A DNA stretch of 64,000 nt from Bacteroides ndongoniae (GCF_900108345.1 NZ_FNVV01000012.1:372001-436000), one strand, 5' to 3'; counted from the stretch's first letter, positions 54,201-63,103 are shown. The notes: a model not told the origin generated them from the letters alone. Program-made: numbers and translations.

Positions 54201-54455
54201 ATATTCGGTATGCTTCCGCTGATGTTCTCCAGTGGTGCGGGTGCCAACGGTAACTCGTCATTGGGTACTACCGTCGTGGGTGGTATGCTGATCGGAACCC
54301 TTGCATTGTTGTTCGTTGTGCCGGTATTCTACATTATCTTCGAATATATGCAGGAGAAGATTCGTCCGCACCAGGAACTGGAAGCCGATGCTCAGGTGCA
54401 ATTGGAGCGCGAAAGAAGCCTGGCAGAACGTAGTGGGTTTAATGAGGAGAAATAA
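51264..54455 (+). CDS. RND efflux inner-membrane transporter (AcrB/MexB type, HAE1)
   Basis: The protein is a 1063-residue proton-driven drug exporter with 12 transmembrane helices and two large periplasmic loops. It starts with the family text NIFIKRPVMAISISVLIF. The proton relay is present: two adjacent Asp in TM4 (GTVVDDAIVVVEAVQEKF) and Lys in TM10 (GLLAKTAILITEFA). Length is typical of HAE1 transporters. Likely substrates are bile salts, detergents and drugs, as for gut relatives. The gene is intact. Confidence 0.96.
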   Translation: MKGNIFIKRPVMAISISVLIFAIGLISLFTLPVEQYPDIAPPTVYVSATYTGADADAVMNGVIMPLEESINGVENMIYMTSTATNNGSATIQVYFKQGTDPDMAAVNVQNRVTQAQGLLPAEVTQIGVTTQKRQTSFLQINSLVCTNGRYDQAFIGNYLDINVVPQIKRIAGVGDVMAMNAPYSIRIWMKPDRMAQYGLVPSDISAVLAMQNLEAPTGSLGENSDNVYQLTMKYRGRLKEVSDFENIVVRAQEDGSVLRLKDVAEVELGALSYSYQGEMDGKTAIAFMAFQTAGSNATAVNAEISALLDELSKDLPEGLEFVNLMSSNDFLYASIYSIVETLVIAIILVILVVYFFLQDFKSTLIPSISIIVSLVGTFACLIAAGFSLNILTMFALVLAIGTVVDDAIVVVEAVQEKFDSGYKSPYLATKDAMGDVTMAIISCTCVFMAVFIPVTFMGGTSGVFYTQFGITMATSVGLSMICALTLCPALCALLMRPASGTKSAKSINGRVRAAYNASYTALLGKYKKGVMFAIHHRWMCWAALVAAVVLLVFFMNTTKTGLVPQEDQGTIMANVSTAPGSTLKETTQVLDKVDAILTNTPEVAHFQRVAGYGFLSGQGTSYGMIIIRLKDWSERSGSEHSAEAVMGRLNAQFAQIKDAQIFCFQTPMIPGYGMGNSVELNMQDKTGGDMTTFYHAVLQYLGALNQRPEVAMAYTTYAENFPQISVDVDAAKCMRAGISPNEVLSVLGSYCGGSYVSNYNKFGKMYRVMLQADPKYRLDQMDLSNMFVRNGTEMAPLSQFVTLSKTEGAEIKNRFNLFSSISVNVNVAEGYSTGEVQKAIAEVAEQMLPSGYSYEYGGISREEANTSQFQTVFIYSICVFLIYLILACLYESFLVPFAVILSVPFGMFGSFLFAKLFGLENNIYMQTGMIMLIGLLAKTAILITEFAIERRRKGMGIIESAYAAAQVRFRPILMTVLTMIFGMLPLMFSSGAGANGNSSLGTTVVGGMLIGTLALLFVVPVFYIIFEYMQEKIRPHQELEADAQVQLERERSLAERSGFNEEK

Positions 54456-54486
54456 TCATTCTTAAAAAATTAATCCATCAACTAAT

Positions 54487-55848
54487 ATGAAGAAACTTAT
54501 TTTATTGTCAACCGCCGCTGCTCTGCTGAGCAGCTGCGGCATATATACCAAATATAAGCCGGCCGAAAGCGTGCCCGACAACCTTTATGGGGAAGAGTTC
54601 AGCACTGAAGACACTACCAGTCTCGGCAGCATGGACTGGCACGAGCTTTTTACCGATCCGCAGCTGCAGGCCTATATCGAACAAGGTTTGCAGAACAATA
54701 CCGATTATCTGTCCGCACAGCTTCGTATCGAGGAGGCCGAGGCTACCTTGCTTTCCTCCAAGCTTGCATTTCTGCCCTCGTTTGCATTGGCTCCTCAGGG
54801 GACGGTAAGCAGCTTCGATGGCGGAAAAGCTACACAGACCTATTCGCTGCCCGTTACTGCCAGTTGGGAACTGGATATTTTCGGTAAGATGCGCAACAGC
54901 AAACGGCAGGCACAGGCTCTTTATGCCCAAAGTAAGGATTATAAGCAGGCTGTACGTACACAGCTTATTGCCGGTATAGCCAATACCTATTATACGTTGC
55001 TGATGCTCGACGACCAGCTTGCCTGTGCGCAGGATATGGCCCGGTCGTGGGAAGAAACCGTTCGCTCTACCCGTGCCCTGATGAATGCAGGACAGGCCAA
55101 CGAGGCTGCCGTATCGCAGATGGAAGCCGCCTGTTACGAGGTACAGGCATCTGTGCTCGACCTGAAAGAGCAAATCAACCAGGCAGAAAACAGCTTTGCA
55201 TTGTTGCTGGCCGAGACACCCCGTTCCTACGAACGTGGTACACTGGCTGGCGTGCAGATGCCCGATGAGTTATCTGTAGGTATCCCCATGCAGATGCTTG
55301 CCAATCGGCCCGACGTACGTATGGCCGAACGGTCGTTGGAGTCGGCCTTCTATGCCACCAATGCGGCACGCTCGGCTTTCTATCCCTCCATTACGTTGAG
55401 TGGCAGTGCAGGCTGGACCAACTCGGCCGGATCCATGATTATTAATCCTGCCAAGTTCTTGGCTTCGGCCGTAGGTTCGCTCACCCAGCCGCTCTTTGCA
55501 CGCGGACAGCTGTTGGGACAGCTTAAGATCAGCAAGGCGCAACAGGAAGAAGCCGCCCTTTCTTTCCAACAGACTCTGCTGAATGCAGGCAGCGAAGTGA
55601 ACGACGCACTGACGGCCTGGCAGACCAGCCGCGACAAGAGCCTGTTGCTGGACAAGCAGGTAGCTTCGTTGCAGAAAGCCGTGAAGAGTACATCCTTGCT
55701 TATGGAGCATGGCACTACGACTTACCTGGATGTGCTTACTGCCAAACAGAACCTGCTGAGTGCCCAACTTACGCAGACCGCCAACCGCTTCAGCGAAATA
55801 CAGAGTGTAATCAGTCTTTATTGCGCATTGGGTGGAGGACAGGAATAG
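54487..55848 (+). CDS. RND efflux outer-membrane channel (NodT/OprM type, TolC-like)
   Basis: A 453-residue lipoprotein (LLSSCGIYTKYK) with the two OEP repeats of the TolC/OprM fold: NTDYLSAQLRIEEAEATLLSSK and PDVRMAERSLESAFYATNAARSAFYPSITLSG in outline. The periplasmic helices and short strands form the trimeric exit duct for the pump encoded upstream. A hairpin with a T-rich tail ends the operon near 55918. Confidence 0.95.
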   Translation: MKKLILLSTAAALLSSCGIYTKYKPAESVPDNLYGEEFSTEDTTSLGSMDWHELFTDPQLQAYIEQGLQNNTDYLSAQLRIEEAEATLLSSKLAFLPSFALAPQGTVSSFDGGKATQTYSLPVTASWELDIFGKMRNSKRQAQALYAQSKDYKQAVRTQLIAGIANTYYTLLMLDDQLACAQDMARSWEETVRSTRALMNAGQANEAAVSQMEAACYEVQASVLDLKEQINQAENSFALLLAETPRSYERGTLAGVQMPDELSVGIPMQMLANRPDVRMAERSLESAFYATNAARSAFYPSITLSGSAGWTNSAGSMIINPAKFLASAVGSLTQPLFARGQLLGQLKISKAQQEEAALSFQQTLLNAGSEVNDALTAWQTSRDKSLLLDKQVASLQKAVKSTSLLMEHGTTTYLDVLTAKQNLLSAQLTQTANRFSEIQSVISLYCALGGGQE

Positions 55849-55886
55849 ATACTAATCTCTCTTTATACTCTTTTTTATAAGAAGAC

Positions 55887-55982
55887 GAGCCATTCCGGGA
55901 AGTGATTTCCAGGGATGGCTTTTTATATAGAAACAAGGGATAAAGAAGATGGATTTCGTAGCATCCACTTCTTTATCCCTTG
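55887..55982. terminator. Terminator hairpins between the efflux operon and CoA transferase
   Basis: The first hairpin (GCCATTCC and GGATGGC around 55890-55920) is followed by TTTTTATAT and fits a plus-strand terminator. A second, longer one pairs 55934-55954 with 55963-55982 (AAGGGATAAAGAAG and its complement) with one bulged base. It probably serves the convergent CoA-transferase gene. Confidence 0.65.
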
Positions 55983-56029
55983 TCGTTTATTCACTTATCA
56001 ACAGGTTATGTCCCGTTGGAGAATGTCTG

Positions 56030-57523
56030 TTAATACTGTGACCAGTCAACGTTGCGCATGTCGCCACTCTTAGCCAACTCGGCGTGCATACCCAGGGCAG
56101 CACGGATGGCGTGCGGAGTCTGTGACTTGCCGTCGGTCAGTTTCAGGTAATCCCACATGATGTTCTTGTAGTCGGGGTGAACACAGTTCTCGATGATAGT
56201 CTGTGCACGTTCCTTCGGGCTCTTGCCGCGGAGGTCGGCCACACCTTGCTCGGTAACGATGATGTTGACGTCGTGTTCGCTGTGGTCGGCGTGCGATACC
56301 ATCGGAACGATAGCGCTGATCTTGCCTTCCTTGGCTACAGACGGGCAGGTGAAGATAGAGATGTAGGCATTGCGTGTGAAGTCGCCGCTGCCGCCAATAC
56401 CGTTCATCATCTTCGTTCCGCCGATGTGGGTAGAGTTTACATTACCGTAGATGTCGGCTTCGATGGCAGTATTGATAGAGATAACGCCAAGACGACGGAT
56501 AACTTCGGGGCTGTTGGAGATTTCCGACGGACGGAGTACCAGTTTGTTGCGGAAGAAGTCCATGTCCTGATATACACCGTTCAGACAGTCGTTGGTAACG
56601 GTGAGCGAACAGCCTGAAGCAAACTTCACGCGGCCGTCGCGGATCAGGCCGATCACGGAGTTCTGGATAACTTCGGTATATACGTCGAAGGCGGGGATTG
56701 TGGTGTCGCGTCCCAGTGCGCCGAGTACGGCGTTGGCAATGTTACCTACACCACTCTGCAGCGGCAGGAAGCTTTGCGGAATGATGCCACGTCTCATGTC
56801 GTGTACCAGGAAGTCGGCAACGTTCTGTCCGATCTTGTCGGTTACGGGGTCGGCAGCAGCAAACGAACGTGCTTCGTCTGGCCAATTGGTCTCTACTACG
56901 CCTACAATCTTCTTCGGATCTACCTGGATGTAGGGCAAGCCGATGCGGTCGTTGGGCTTGGTAATGGGTATTTCGCGGCGGTAAGGCGGGTCAAGGGGTT
57001 CGTACACGTCGTGCAGGCCCATAGCTGCCTTGCTGTGTGCAGCGTTCAGCTCGACGATGATCATGTCGGCCAAGCGGCATACGGTAGGAGCGATACCACC
57101 GGCAGCAGTCAGATAGATTTTACCGTCTTCGGTCAGCTCGCAGGCTTCGATGATGGCTACGTTTACTTTGCCCATGAAGCCATAGCGCAGTTCCTGTGCC
57201 ATTTGCGAAAGGTGGATGTCGTTGTAGGCAATCTCACCGTTGTTTACGGCTTTGCGGAAATCGGGGTTGGTGGTGTAGGGAGCACGGTAGCGGATGGCTT
57301 TGGCGCGCGACAGGATACCGTCGCAGGCATCACCTGTAGAGGCTCCGGTGAAGATACCGATCTGGAAAGGATTTCCCTTTGCATGTTCGTCTTCTGCGAT
57401 GGCAGCCAAAGCATGTGTAACGGCTTTGGCAGTTCCTGCGGGGGTAAATCCGCTCAGACCAATGTTGTAGCCATGTTTGATGAGGCTTGCAGCTTCTTCT
57501 GCTGAAATGTAATTAAATGCCAT
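56030..57523 (-). CDS. Acetyl-CoA hydrolase/transferase family protein (probable succinyl-CoA:acetate CoA-transferase)
   Basis: A 497-residue CoA transferase with SAEEAASLIKHGYNIGLSGFTPAG at the N-terminus, the EADIYGNVNSTHIGG segment, and the glycine-rich MMNGIGGSGDFTRNAY that forms the CoA pocket. In Bacteroides such enzymes move CoA between succinate and acetate or propionate in fermentation. Exact substrates cannot be read from sequence. A minus-strand -7 box, TACGTTTG, lies at 57636-57629. The gene is convergent with the efflux operon. Confidence 0.9.
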   Translation of the reverse strand: MAFNYISAEEAASLIKHGYNIGLSGFTPAGTAKAVTHALAAIAEDEHAKGNPFQIGIFTGASTGDACDGILSRAKAIRYRAPYTTNPDFRKAVNNGEIAYNDIHLSQMAQELRYGFMGKVNVAIIEACELTEDGKIYLTAAGGIAPTVCRLADMIIVELNAAHSKAAMGLHDVYEPLDPPYRREIPITKPNDRIGLPYIQVDPKKIVGVVETNWPDEARSFAAADPVTDKIGQNVADFLVHDMRRGIIPQSFLPLQSGVGNIANAVLGALGRDTTIPAFDVYTEVIQNSVIGLIRDGRVKFASGCSLTVTNDCLNGVYQDMDFFRNKLVLRPSEISNSPEVIRRLGVISINTAIEADIYGNVNSTHIGGTKMMNGIGGSGDFTRNAYISIFTCPSVAKEGKISAIVPMVSHADHSEHDVNIIVTEQGVADLRGKSPKERAQTIIENCVHPDYKNIMWDYLKLTDGKSQTPHAIRAALGMHAELAKSGDMRNVDWSQY

Positions 57524-57676
57524 AATTGTTCTTTTATATTTTTGATGTTAAAGATTTCAGGGTCAAGTCTGTCCGTTCGTGAGTCTTTTAGCCGTTCAGT
57601 TGAAGAAAGGTAATATCTTGCCAACTTGCAAACGTAAAAGCGAAGGAACCGAATGCTTATGTACCGACAGCAGGTT

Positions 57677-58120
57677 TCAGTATTTCCTGTTCAGTATTTC
57701 TGCCCAAAGGATGCCTCGCCGTACTTCCTCTATCGACTGCAGGTCGAAGTCGGTTGCAGCGTGGTCTGTTTCTTGCCCGGCAGGGGCCGGAGGGGCGGTC
57801 GGTTGCGAAGTCGGGCTGATCCGGTGCGATGATGTCTGCCGGTCTCTTCGCGGGATGAAAGGTTCGGGTCTGGAAGTCTTCTGTTGCTTTTTCGGGGTAT
57901 GGAGCTGTTCGGCTGGTTTGGGACCTTCGGGAATGTATCCGCCATAGGTTTCTCCTCCCCAGTTTTCGGGAAGCGGATTGGCTTCGTGGGGTAGGGGCAT
58001 GCCATGTTCATCACTGGGAGGAGCTTCGGTACTTTGGGCTTCCTTCCTGAACTGCTTGATGATTCCGACCACGATGATTCCTGCCACCAACAGAAACTTG
58101 AAGATATCTTCCATACGCAT
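57677..58120 (-). CDS. Hypothetical membrane-anchored proline-rich protein, 147 aa
   Basis: One N-terminal transmembrane helix (residues 5-20, IFKFLLVAGIIVVGII) is followed by a proline-, lysine- and glutamine-rich disordered stretch (residues 30-115) and a short conserved-looking tail, FDLQSIEEVRRGILWAEILNRKY in outline. The tail may be the functional part. It is common among Bacteroides hypotheticals. A short leader with an intrinsic terminator (58187-58206) lies upstream. Confidence 0.6.
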   Translation of the reverse strand: MRMEDIFKFLLVAGIIVVGIIKQFRKEAQSTEAPPSDEHGMPLPHEANPLPENWGGETYGGYIPEGPKPAEQLHTPKKQQKTSRPEPFIPRRDRQTSSHRISPTSQPTAPPAPAGQETDHAATDFDLQSIEEVRRGILWAEILNRKY

Positions 58121-58180
58121 GCTTGTTTTTCACCGCCAAAGGTAGTTAATTAATCTGATAGCCCCTAACATTTGGGCAAT

Positions 58181-58265
58181 AAAAAAGGGCAGCTTCACAG
58201 CTCCCCTTAATTTTTTTAACCTAAACCTTAACTATGAAAAAATCTAATGTTTCTTTCATTGCACA
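58181..58265 (-). ncRNA. Short leader RNA with intrinsic terminator (divergent copy)
   Basis: Read on the minus strand this segment has TTTTTCATAGTTAAGGTTTAGG, in outline, then a hairpin GGGGAGCTgtgaAGCTGCCC (58206-58187) and six T. The layout matches the two near-identical units at 62914 and 63601 (TTTTTCATAGTATTAGATTT, hairpin, T-run), but the sequence is diverged. It stands 61 bp before the 147-aa gene. Confidence 0.45.
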
Positions 58266-58538
58266 AAAATGTAAAATAATTCTTTTTTTACCAAATTAAC
58301 AGTCAGAAAAAGCTTTTTACGTTAACATTAATTAGTAGAATCACTGTCAAACAGGCTATTTCTGTTGCATTTTCTTTTCGTTTAAGGTGTTTTAGGCCAA
58401 AAATGGCGTTTGTTTTTCGGTTTATCTGTGGTGTGGGCGCGCACGTTGGATGTGTTACTTCAGAAAACATTGTTTTCATTTTCCCCGGCACTGTCCTTTC
58501 ATTATCTTTGTCCCCGAAATCAATAAACTTTAGGAATA

Positions 58539-59912
58539 ATGGAAAATCAAACGGGAGCAGACTTAAAATCTGCAACTGCCGGTGACAATAAGAAATTGTT
58601 CATCGAAACGTACGGCTGCCAGATGAATGTGGCAGACAGTGAACTGGTTGCGTCGATTATGAAAATGGCCGGATATACGATGGCCGAGACGCTGGACGAG
58701 GCCGATGCCGTGTTTTTGAATACTTGTTCGGTGCGCGACAATGCCGAGCAGAAGATTCTGAACCGCTTGGAGTTCTTCCACTCGATGCGGAAGAAGCATC
58801 GCGGGCTCATTGTGGGCGTGCTGGGCTGTATGGCCGAGCGGGTGAAGGAAGACCTTATCGCCAACCATCATGTGGACCTGGTGGCAGGCCCCGATGCCTA
58901 CCTGACCTTGCCCGACCTGATTGCGGCGGTAGAGGCGGGCGAGAAAGCCATCAACGTGGAACTGTCTACCACGGAGACCTACCGTGATATCGTGCCTTCG
59001 CGCATCTGCGGCAATCACATTTCAGGTTTTGTGTCCATCATGCGCGGATGCAATAACTTCTGTACTTACTGCATAGTTCCCTATACACGGGGCCGCGAAC
59101 GCAGCCGCGATGTGGAAAGCATCTTGCGCGAGGTGGCCGACTTGCAGCAGAAAGGCTACAAGGAAGTGACCCTGCTGGGGCAGAACGTCAATTCGTACCG
59201 TTTCGAGCGCGCCGACGGGGAGGTAGTGACTTTTCCGATGCTGCTGCGCCAGGTAGCCGAAGCTGCTCCGGGTATGCGTGTGCGCTTTACTACGTCGCAC
59301 CCCAAGGACATGAGCGACGAGACACTGCACGTCATTGCCGACATGCCCAACGTGTGCAAGCACATCCACCTGCCCGTGCAGAGCGGAAGCAGCCGCATAC
59401 TGAAGCTGATGAACCGCAAGTACGACCGTGAGTGGTATCTGGAGCGTGTAGCAGCCATCCGCCGCATCATTCCTGACTGCGGACTTTCGACCGACATCTT
59501 CTCGGGCTTCTCCAGTGAGACCGAGGAAGACCACCAGCAATCGCTCTCGCTGATGGAGGAGTGCGCTTACGATGCGGCTTTCATGTTCAAGTACAGTGAA
59601 CGCCCGGGTACCTATGCCAGCAAGCACTTGCCCGACGACGTTCCCGAGGAGGTGAAGATACGCCGACTGAACGAAATCATCGCTTTGCAGAACCGACTGT
59701 CGGCCGAGGCCAACGCACGTTGCGTGGGGCAGACCTTCGAGGTGCTGGTCGAGGGAGTGAGCAAGCGCAGCCGCGACCAGCTGTTCGGACGGACGGAACA
59801 GAACAGGGTAGTGGTGTTCGACCGCGGCACACACCGCGTAGGCGATTTCGTGCGTGTGCGAATCACCGAAGCCAGCTCGGCCACGCTGAAGGGCGAAGAG
59901 GCGTCAGCCTGA
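58539..59912 (+). CDS. miaB: tRNA-2-methylthio-N6-dimethylallyladenosine synthase
   Basis: MiaB adds a methylthio group to i6A37 of tRNAs that read UNN codons. The 457-residue protein has the N-terminal methylthiotransferase domain with three cluster cysteines (FIETYGCQMNVADSE, NTCSVRDNAEQ, VLGCMAERV), the radical SAM motif CNNFCTYC in RGCNNFCTYCIVPYTRGRE, and a C-terminal TRAM domain. All motifs are intact. A -7 element TATCTTTG lies at 58503-58510. Array I follows 70 bp after the stop. Confidence 0.97.
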   Translation: MENQTGADLKSATAGDNKKLFIETYGCQMNVADSELVASIMKMAGYTMAETLDEADAVFLNTCSVRDNAEQKILNRLEFFHSMRKKHRGLIVGVLGCMAERVKEDLIANHHVDLVAGPDAYLTLPDLIAAVEAGEKAINVELSTTETYRDIVPSRICGNHISGFVSIMRGCNNFCTYCIVPYTRGRERSRDVESILREVADLQQKGYKEVTLLGQNVNSYRFERADGEVVTFPMLLRQVAEAAPGMRVRFTTSHPKDMSDETLHVIADMPNVCKHIHLPVQSGSSRILKLMNRKYDREWYLERVAAIRRIIPDCGLSTDIFSGFSSETEEDHQQSLSLMEECAYDAAFMFKYSERPGTYASKHLPDDVPEEVKIRRLNEIIALQNRLSAEANARCVGQTFEVLVEGVSKRSRDQLFGRTEQNRVVVFDRGTHRVGDFVRVRITEASSATLKGEEASA

Positions 59913-59982
59913 CGTCTCACTGCTTCGCAGGCAGTTATTTTTCTTTATAACATATCCATACCGACCGGGGGAGTCTATCACA

Positions 59983-60070
59983 GTCGTATACTGAGGCACC
60001 CTCGGTCGTATACTTAGCCCCCCTCAGTCCTATACTTAGGTACCCTCAGTCGTATACTGAGATAGACAGG
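59983..60070. repeat. 22-bp tandem array I (GTCGTATACTGAGGCACC units)
   Basis: Four contiguous 22-bp units start at 59983, 60005, 60027 and 60049. The first bases are GTCGTATACT or GTCCTATACT, then TAG or GAG, then a C-rich tail. The core contains GTATAC. The array begins 70 bp after the miaB stop. The rest of the gap to 60392 has a TACTTTTG -7 box at 60263-60270 and nothing else clear. Confidence 0.85.
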
Positions 60071-60391
60071 ACCTAACAGTACTTATATTCAAGAAGTTAC
60101 GGAATCGGATGAGGGCTGTTTCCTGATTAAGAATATTCCTTGCAGAGCGCCGTTGTGCGTTCTTTTCTCTTAACTTTTGTAGAATATGCCGTGCCTGTGC
60201 AGGCAAAGGTTGAATAATGTATAAAATCGTTTCCGTCAGCATGAGGGAAACGGGAATTTTGCTACTTTTGTAAGTAGAGCCTGCGACGGAAGCCTTTCTC
60301 CCGACGCGCTGCGGCAGTGGTGTCTTCGCCCGCCGGCGCCGGAGGTGGCTGGTAGTGGTCCGGGCTGTCCGAAACAAGAAAGGAGGAGGAT

Positions 60392-61288
60392 ATGTACATC
60401 GTACGGAGAGTCTGTCTGAAAGTGATGATATGCAGCCTGTTGGCGGCGTTGCTCCCACACGACGTGTGGGCACAGGCTGGGGCGGAGGATGCGCCCCGCG
60501 ACACGCTTCGCCTGGATATGGGGAACGGCGAACTGCCGTATGTCCCCTCGGTAAATACCCCTAAAATCGTGGCTCCCGACCTGATGGAGCTGGTGAAGGC
60601 TGCTCCGGATCTGCCTTCGCAGCAAGGAGCCAGTGCGTCCGAAGTGTCCGAGCCGACACCCCGCTTCTCGCTCGATGCGATGCCCGTCATCCCTTACTAC
60701 ACCCATCCTTCGCCGCTCTACCGGGGCGATTACAGCACCGGTGGCGTGATGACACGCCTCAGCAGGGGCTATCTGATGGGGGCAGGCAGTCAGACTTCAC
60801 TGCCCGGCATCGGTCGGCTGAACGAGGCTTCGATAGGCTACGGACACAAGTTAAGCGACCGGCTGGACTTCCAGATCCAGATGAATGCCATGAAGATGAC
60901 GATGTCGCACCTCAGCCGTCAGATGTTCAACACGTCGGGGATGCTGAAATATCAGGTTTCCGACCGCCTGGCCTTCCGTGCCTTCGGCTCGTATGTGATG
61001 GGCAATTCGTACGGTATGGGCACGAACAGTTACGGTGCCACCATGGTGATTGACATGACCGACCGCTTCGGCATGGAGGTAGGTGTGCAGCGTTACTACG
61101 ACTCCATGCGCGGAGGTTGGCAGACGGTGCCGGTGGTTATTCCTTATTATAAGTTCGACAAGTTCACGTTGGGGCTCGACGTAGGCGGCATCCTGTACGA
61201 AATTCTCCGTACAGCCATCTTTGACAGCAAAAGCAGAAGTGAAGGGCCTACGATACTCCCGCCACGTCCGTCGCTGCCCATGCGGTAA
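60392..61288 (+). CDS. Hypothetical exported outer-membrane-like protein, 298 aa
   Basis: It has a signal peptide (about residues 1-27, ending VWA-Q), a proline-rich segment to about residue 105, then glycine/aromatic strands such as LSRGYLMGAGSQTSLPGIG, LNEASIGYGHKLSDRLDFQ and MDMTDRFGMEVGVQRYYD, in outline. This resembles small outer-membrane barrels of Bacteroides with no known function. AGGAGGAGGAT just before the ATG is a strong ribosome-binding site. The gene converges on the GH30 gene with 19 bp between stops. Confidence 0.65.
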   Translation: MYIVRRVCLKVMICSLLAALLPHDVWAQAGAEDAPRDTLRLDMGNGELPYVPSVNTPKIVAPDLMELVKAAPDLPSQQGASASEVSEPTPRFSLDAMPVIPYYTHPSPLYRGDYSTGGVMTRLSRGYLMGAGSQTSLPGIGRLNEASIGYGHKLSDRLDFQIQMNAMKMTMSHLSRQMFNTSGMLKYQVSDRLAFRAFGSYVMGNSYGMGTNSYGATMVIDMTDRFGMEVGVQRYYDSMRGGWQTVPVVIPYYKFDKFTLGLDVGGILYEILRTAIFDSKSRSEGPTILPPRPSLPMR

Positions 61289-61307
61289 ACCGTGGCGGGC
61301 ACAGGTG

Positions 61308-62822
61308 TCAGCGCCCCTCCGTCAGGGTGTTGAAGGAGTGCGGCGCCAGTTCGATGTTCAGGTAGCGGTTGCCCAGTTTCAGGCTGACAGTGCGCGCTTC
61401 GTCGTTGAAGTTTCCGGCTACGACTACCGTCTTTCCTTCGGCTGTTTTGGCCACTAATACCGGTGTGTTGCCTTCCGAGGCCGGATGGTAACCTACGATT
61501 TGTGTATCCCGGCCGATGAAATGGCTGTAATGTTTTGCGGCATAATATTCGGGGGTATAGGTGTAGGTGCGTGTCTGGCTGTCCACCCTGATCAGGGCAT
61601 TCTGTTTCCAGCCCCAGGGGCTTTCGCCATTGTCGGCCAGGATGAAGTTCCAGAAGATGTATTCGTTGCAGCCGTTGCCCAGGTAGTGATTCATCAGCTC
61701 GAAGGTATGCTCGGCTGCTTTCCAGTCGAAGCTGCCCCATCCGCATTCACTCTCCGAACAGATGTAGCTCCAGTCGGGGTGCTGGCGGCGTATTTCAGGC
61801 AGTATTTCGCGTCCTTCCCATTGGAATCCCATGCCCGAGATGCAGGACTGTAGCTGCGGGTCGGCAAGTATCTTCTCCACATAGTCCTGACGGTTGGTGT
61901 TGAAGGTGCCCAGGTAAAGCTTCACGTCGGGGTGCAGGCGCTTCAGGGTAGGTGCCAGGTAGTCGCGGTTGAAGCGTATGGTGCCTTCGGCTGTCCAGGC
62001 ACAGCCGGGATAGGGAGTGTAGCTGTAGGCTTCGTTCTGGTACATCACCATGTCGATGCGTATGCCCTGCTCGCGATAAGCGTCGATGAACTTGCAGAAC
62101 ATGTTGGCATAGGTTTGCAGGTAGCGCGGGTCTTGTATCATATAGTCGGTAGTGGCCAGCTTCTTGGGGAACTTGCCGTTGCGCTCGCCGGTCAGCTTCA
62201 TTTCGTCCGGGTCGGTTTCTCCTCCCGTCTGACCATAGAGCAGGTAATTCATCTTTTCGGGCAGGTTGTTGTAAGGGCTGCTTAGTACGGGGTAGTCACC
62301 GTTGATTTTCATCCAGCTTGGCGGGCACCAGGGCGACACCCAGCAGGTAAGGTCGGGGTTGTACTTTTGCGCGGCGCGTACGAAGGGGATGATGGCCTGC
62401 TTGTCGCGGTCGATATTGAAGTAGCGTAGTTCGAAGTCGCCCTCCATCTCGTCGCAGCTGTACCACGAGCGGGCATAGTCGTTGGCTCCCATCGAGATGC
62501 GTCCGCGGGCAATGCGCAGGTCGCCGTCGGGGGCAAAGACGTTGTGAAGTATTTCGTCCTGCTCGTCGCGGGTGAGCAGGCCCAGTGCGTCCCAGTCCAG
62601 TTCGTTGAAGGTGGCTCCCCATGCCCGGAAAGTGGTGATGGGAGCGGTGGCGTCTGTCACGTCGAGCAGAGGTGTCTGTCGGGGCGAGGATTGCATTCGT
62701 ACTTTGGCTTGTTGCCATGTGTTGCCTTCGCTGCTGCTGATGTGGGTGAACGTTTGTGCTTCGAGGTGTGCCGACAGCAATAAGGCTGTGCACGACAGGA
62801 ATAGTCTGGCTGATGTTTTCAT
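61308..62822 (-). CDS. Glycoside hydrolase family 30 (glucosylceramidase-like)
   Basis: The start at 62822 (MKTSARLFLSCTALLLSAHLEA) gives a signal peptide; the longer frame upstream runs into a leader hairpin. The 504-residue enzyme has the GH30 fold with acid/base Glu in VMYQNEAYSYTPYPGCAW and a nucleophile Glu in YICSESECGWGSF, plus SWMKINGDYP near residue 185. The C-terminal ~80 residues form the side beta-domain. Members cleave beta-glucosides, beta-xylans or 1,6-glucans; the substrate is not evident. There are no susC/susD genes nearby. Confidence 0.9.
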   Translation of the reverse strand: MKTSARLFLSCTALLLSAHLEAQTFTHISSSEGNTWQQAKVRMQSSPRQTPLLDVTDATAPITTFRAWGATFNELDWDALGLLTRDEQDEILHNVFAPDGDLRIARGRISMGANDYARSWYSCDEMEGDFELRYFNIDRDKQAIIPFVRAAQKYNPDLTCWVSPWCPPSWMKINGDYPVLSSPYNNLPEKMNYLLYGQTGGETDPDEMKLTGERNGKFPKKLATTDYMIQDPRYLQTYANMFCKFIDAYREQGIRIDMVMYQNEAYSYTPYPGCAWTAEGTIRFNRDYLAPTLKRLHPDVKLYLGTFNTNRQDYVEKILADPQLQSCISGMGFQWEGREILPEIRRQHPDWSYICSESECGWGSFDWKAAEHTFELMNHYLGNGCNEYIFWNFILADNGESPWGWKQNALIRVDSQTRTYTYTPEYYAAKHYSHFIGRDTQIVGYHPASEGNTPVLVAKTAEGKTVVVAGNFNDEARTVSLKLGNRYLNIELAPHSFNTLTEGR

Positions 62823-62913
62823 GTCATTCGTATGATTATGGGTTTGATGTTTACTTTGTATGTTGTTACGTTTCTGCGAAGTGTTACGCCTAATGGCGAC
62901 TTCGCGTACGGAC

Positions 62914-63014
62914 ATAAAAAAAGGAGTACCGCTGTACTCCAACCTTTGTTAACCTTAAATCTAATACTATGAAAAACACGTTGCAAAGGTACGGCCTTTT
63001 CCGGAATCTGCAAA
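62914..63014 (-). ncRNA. Short RNA unit 1: consensus promoter plus intrinsic terminator
   Basis: On the minus strand TTTG (63014-63011), exactly 19 bp, then TACCTTTG (62991-62984) form a perfect Bacteroides promoter. Transcription would run about 60 nt to the hairpin GGAGTACAGCGGTACTCC (62940-62923) and seven T (62922-62916). The 66 bp at 62914-62979 are identical to 63601-63666. The unit stands in the leader of the GH30 gene. It could be an independent sRNA or a transcription attenuator. Confidence 0.65.
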
Positions 63015-63103
63015 TTTCCCGACCGGAAAGTGCTGTTTTATAACACGTTTTAAATCTGTTACAGATTTGTTAAGTATTTGGACCATCCGCTTAGGCTTTC
63101 AGG

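Noticed and set aside
62819..63013. Minus-strand frames that run from the short RNA units into GH30 or the 131-aa gene
   Set aside because: They are translated through the terminator hairpin; the downstream starts with a signal peptide or ribosome-binding site are better.
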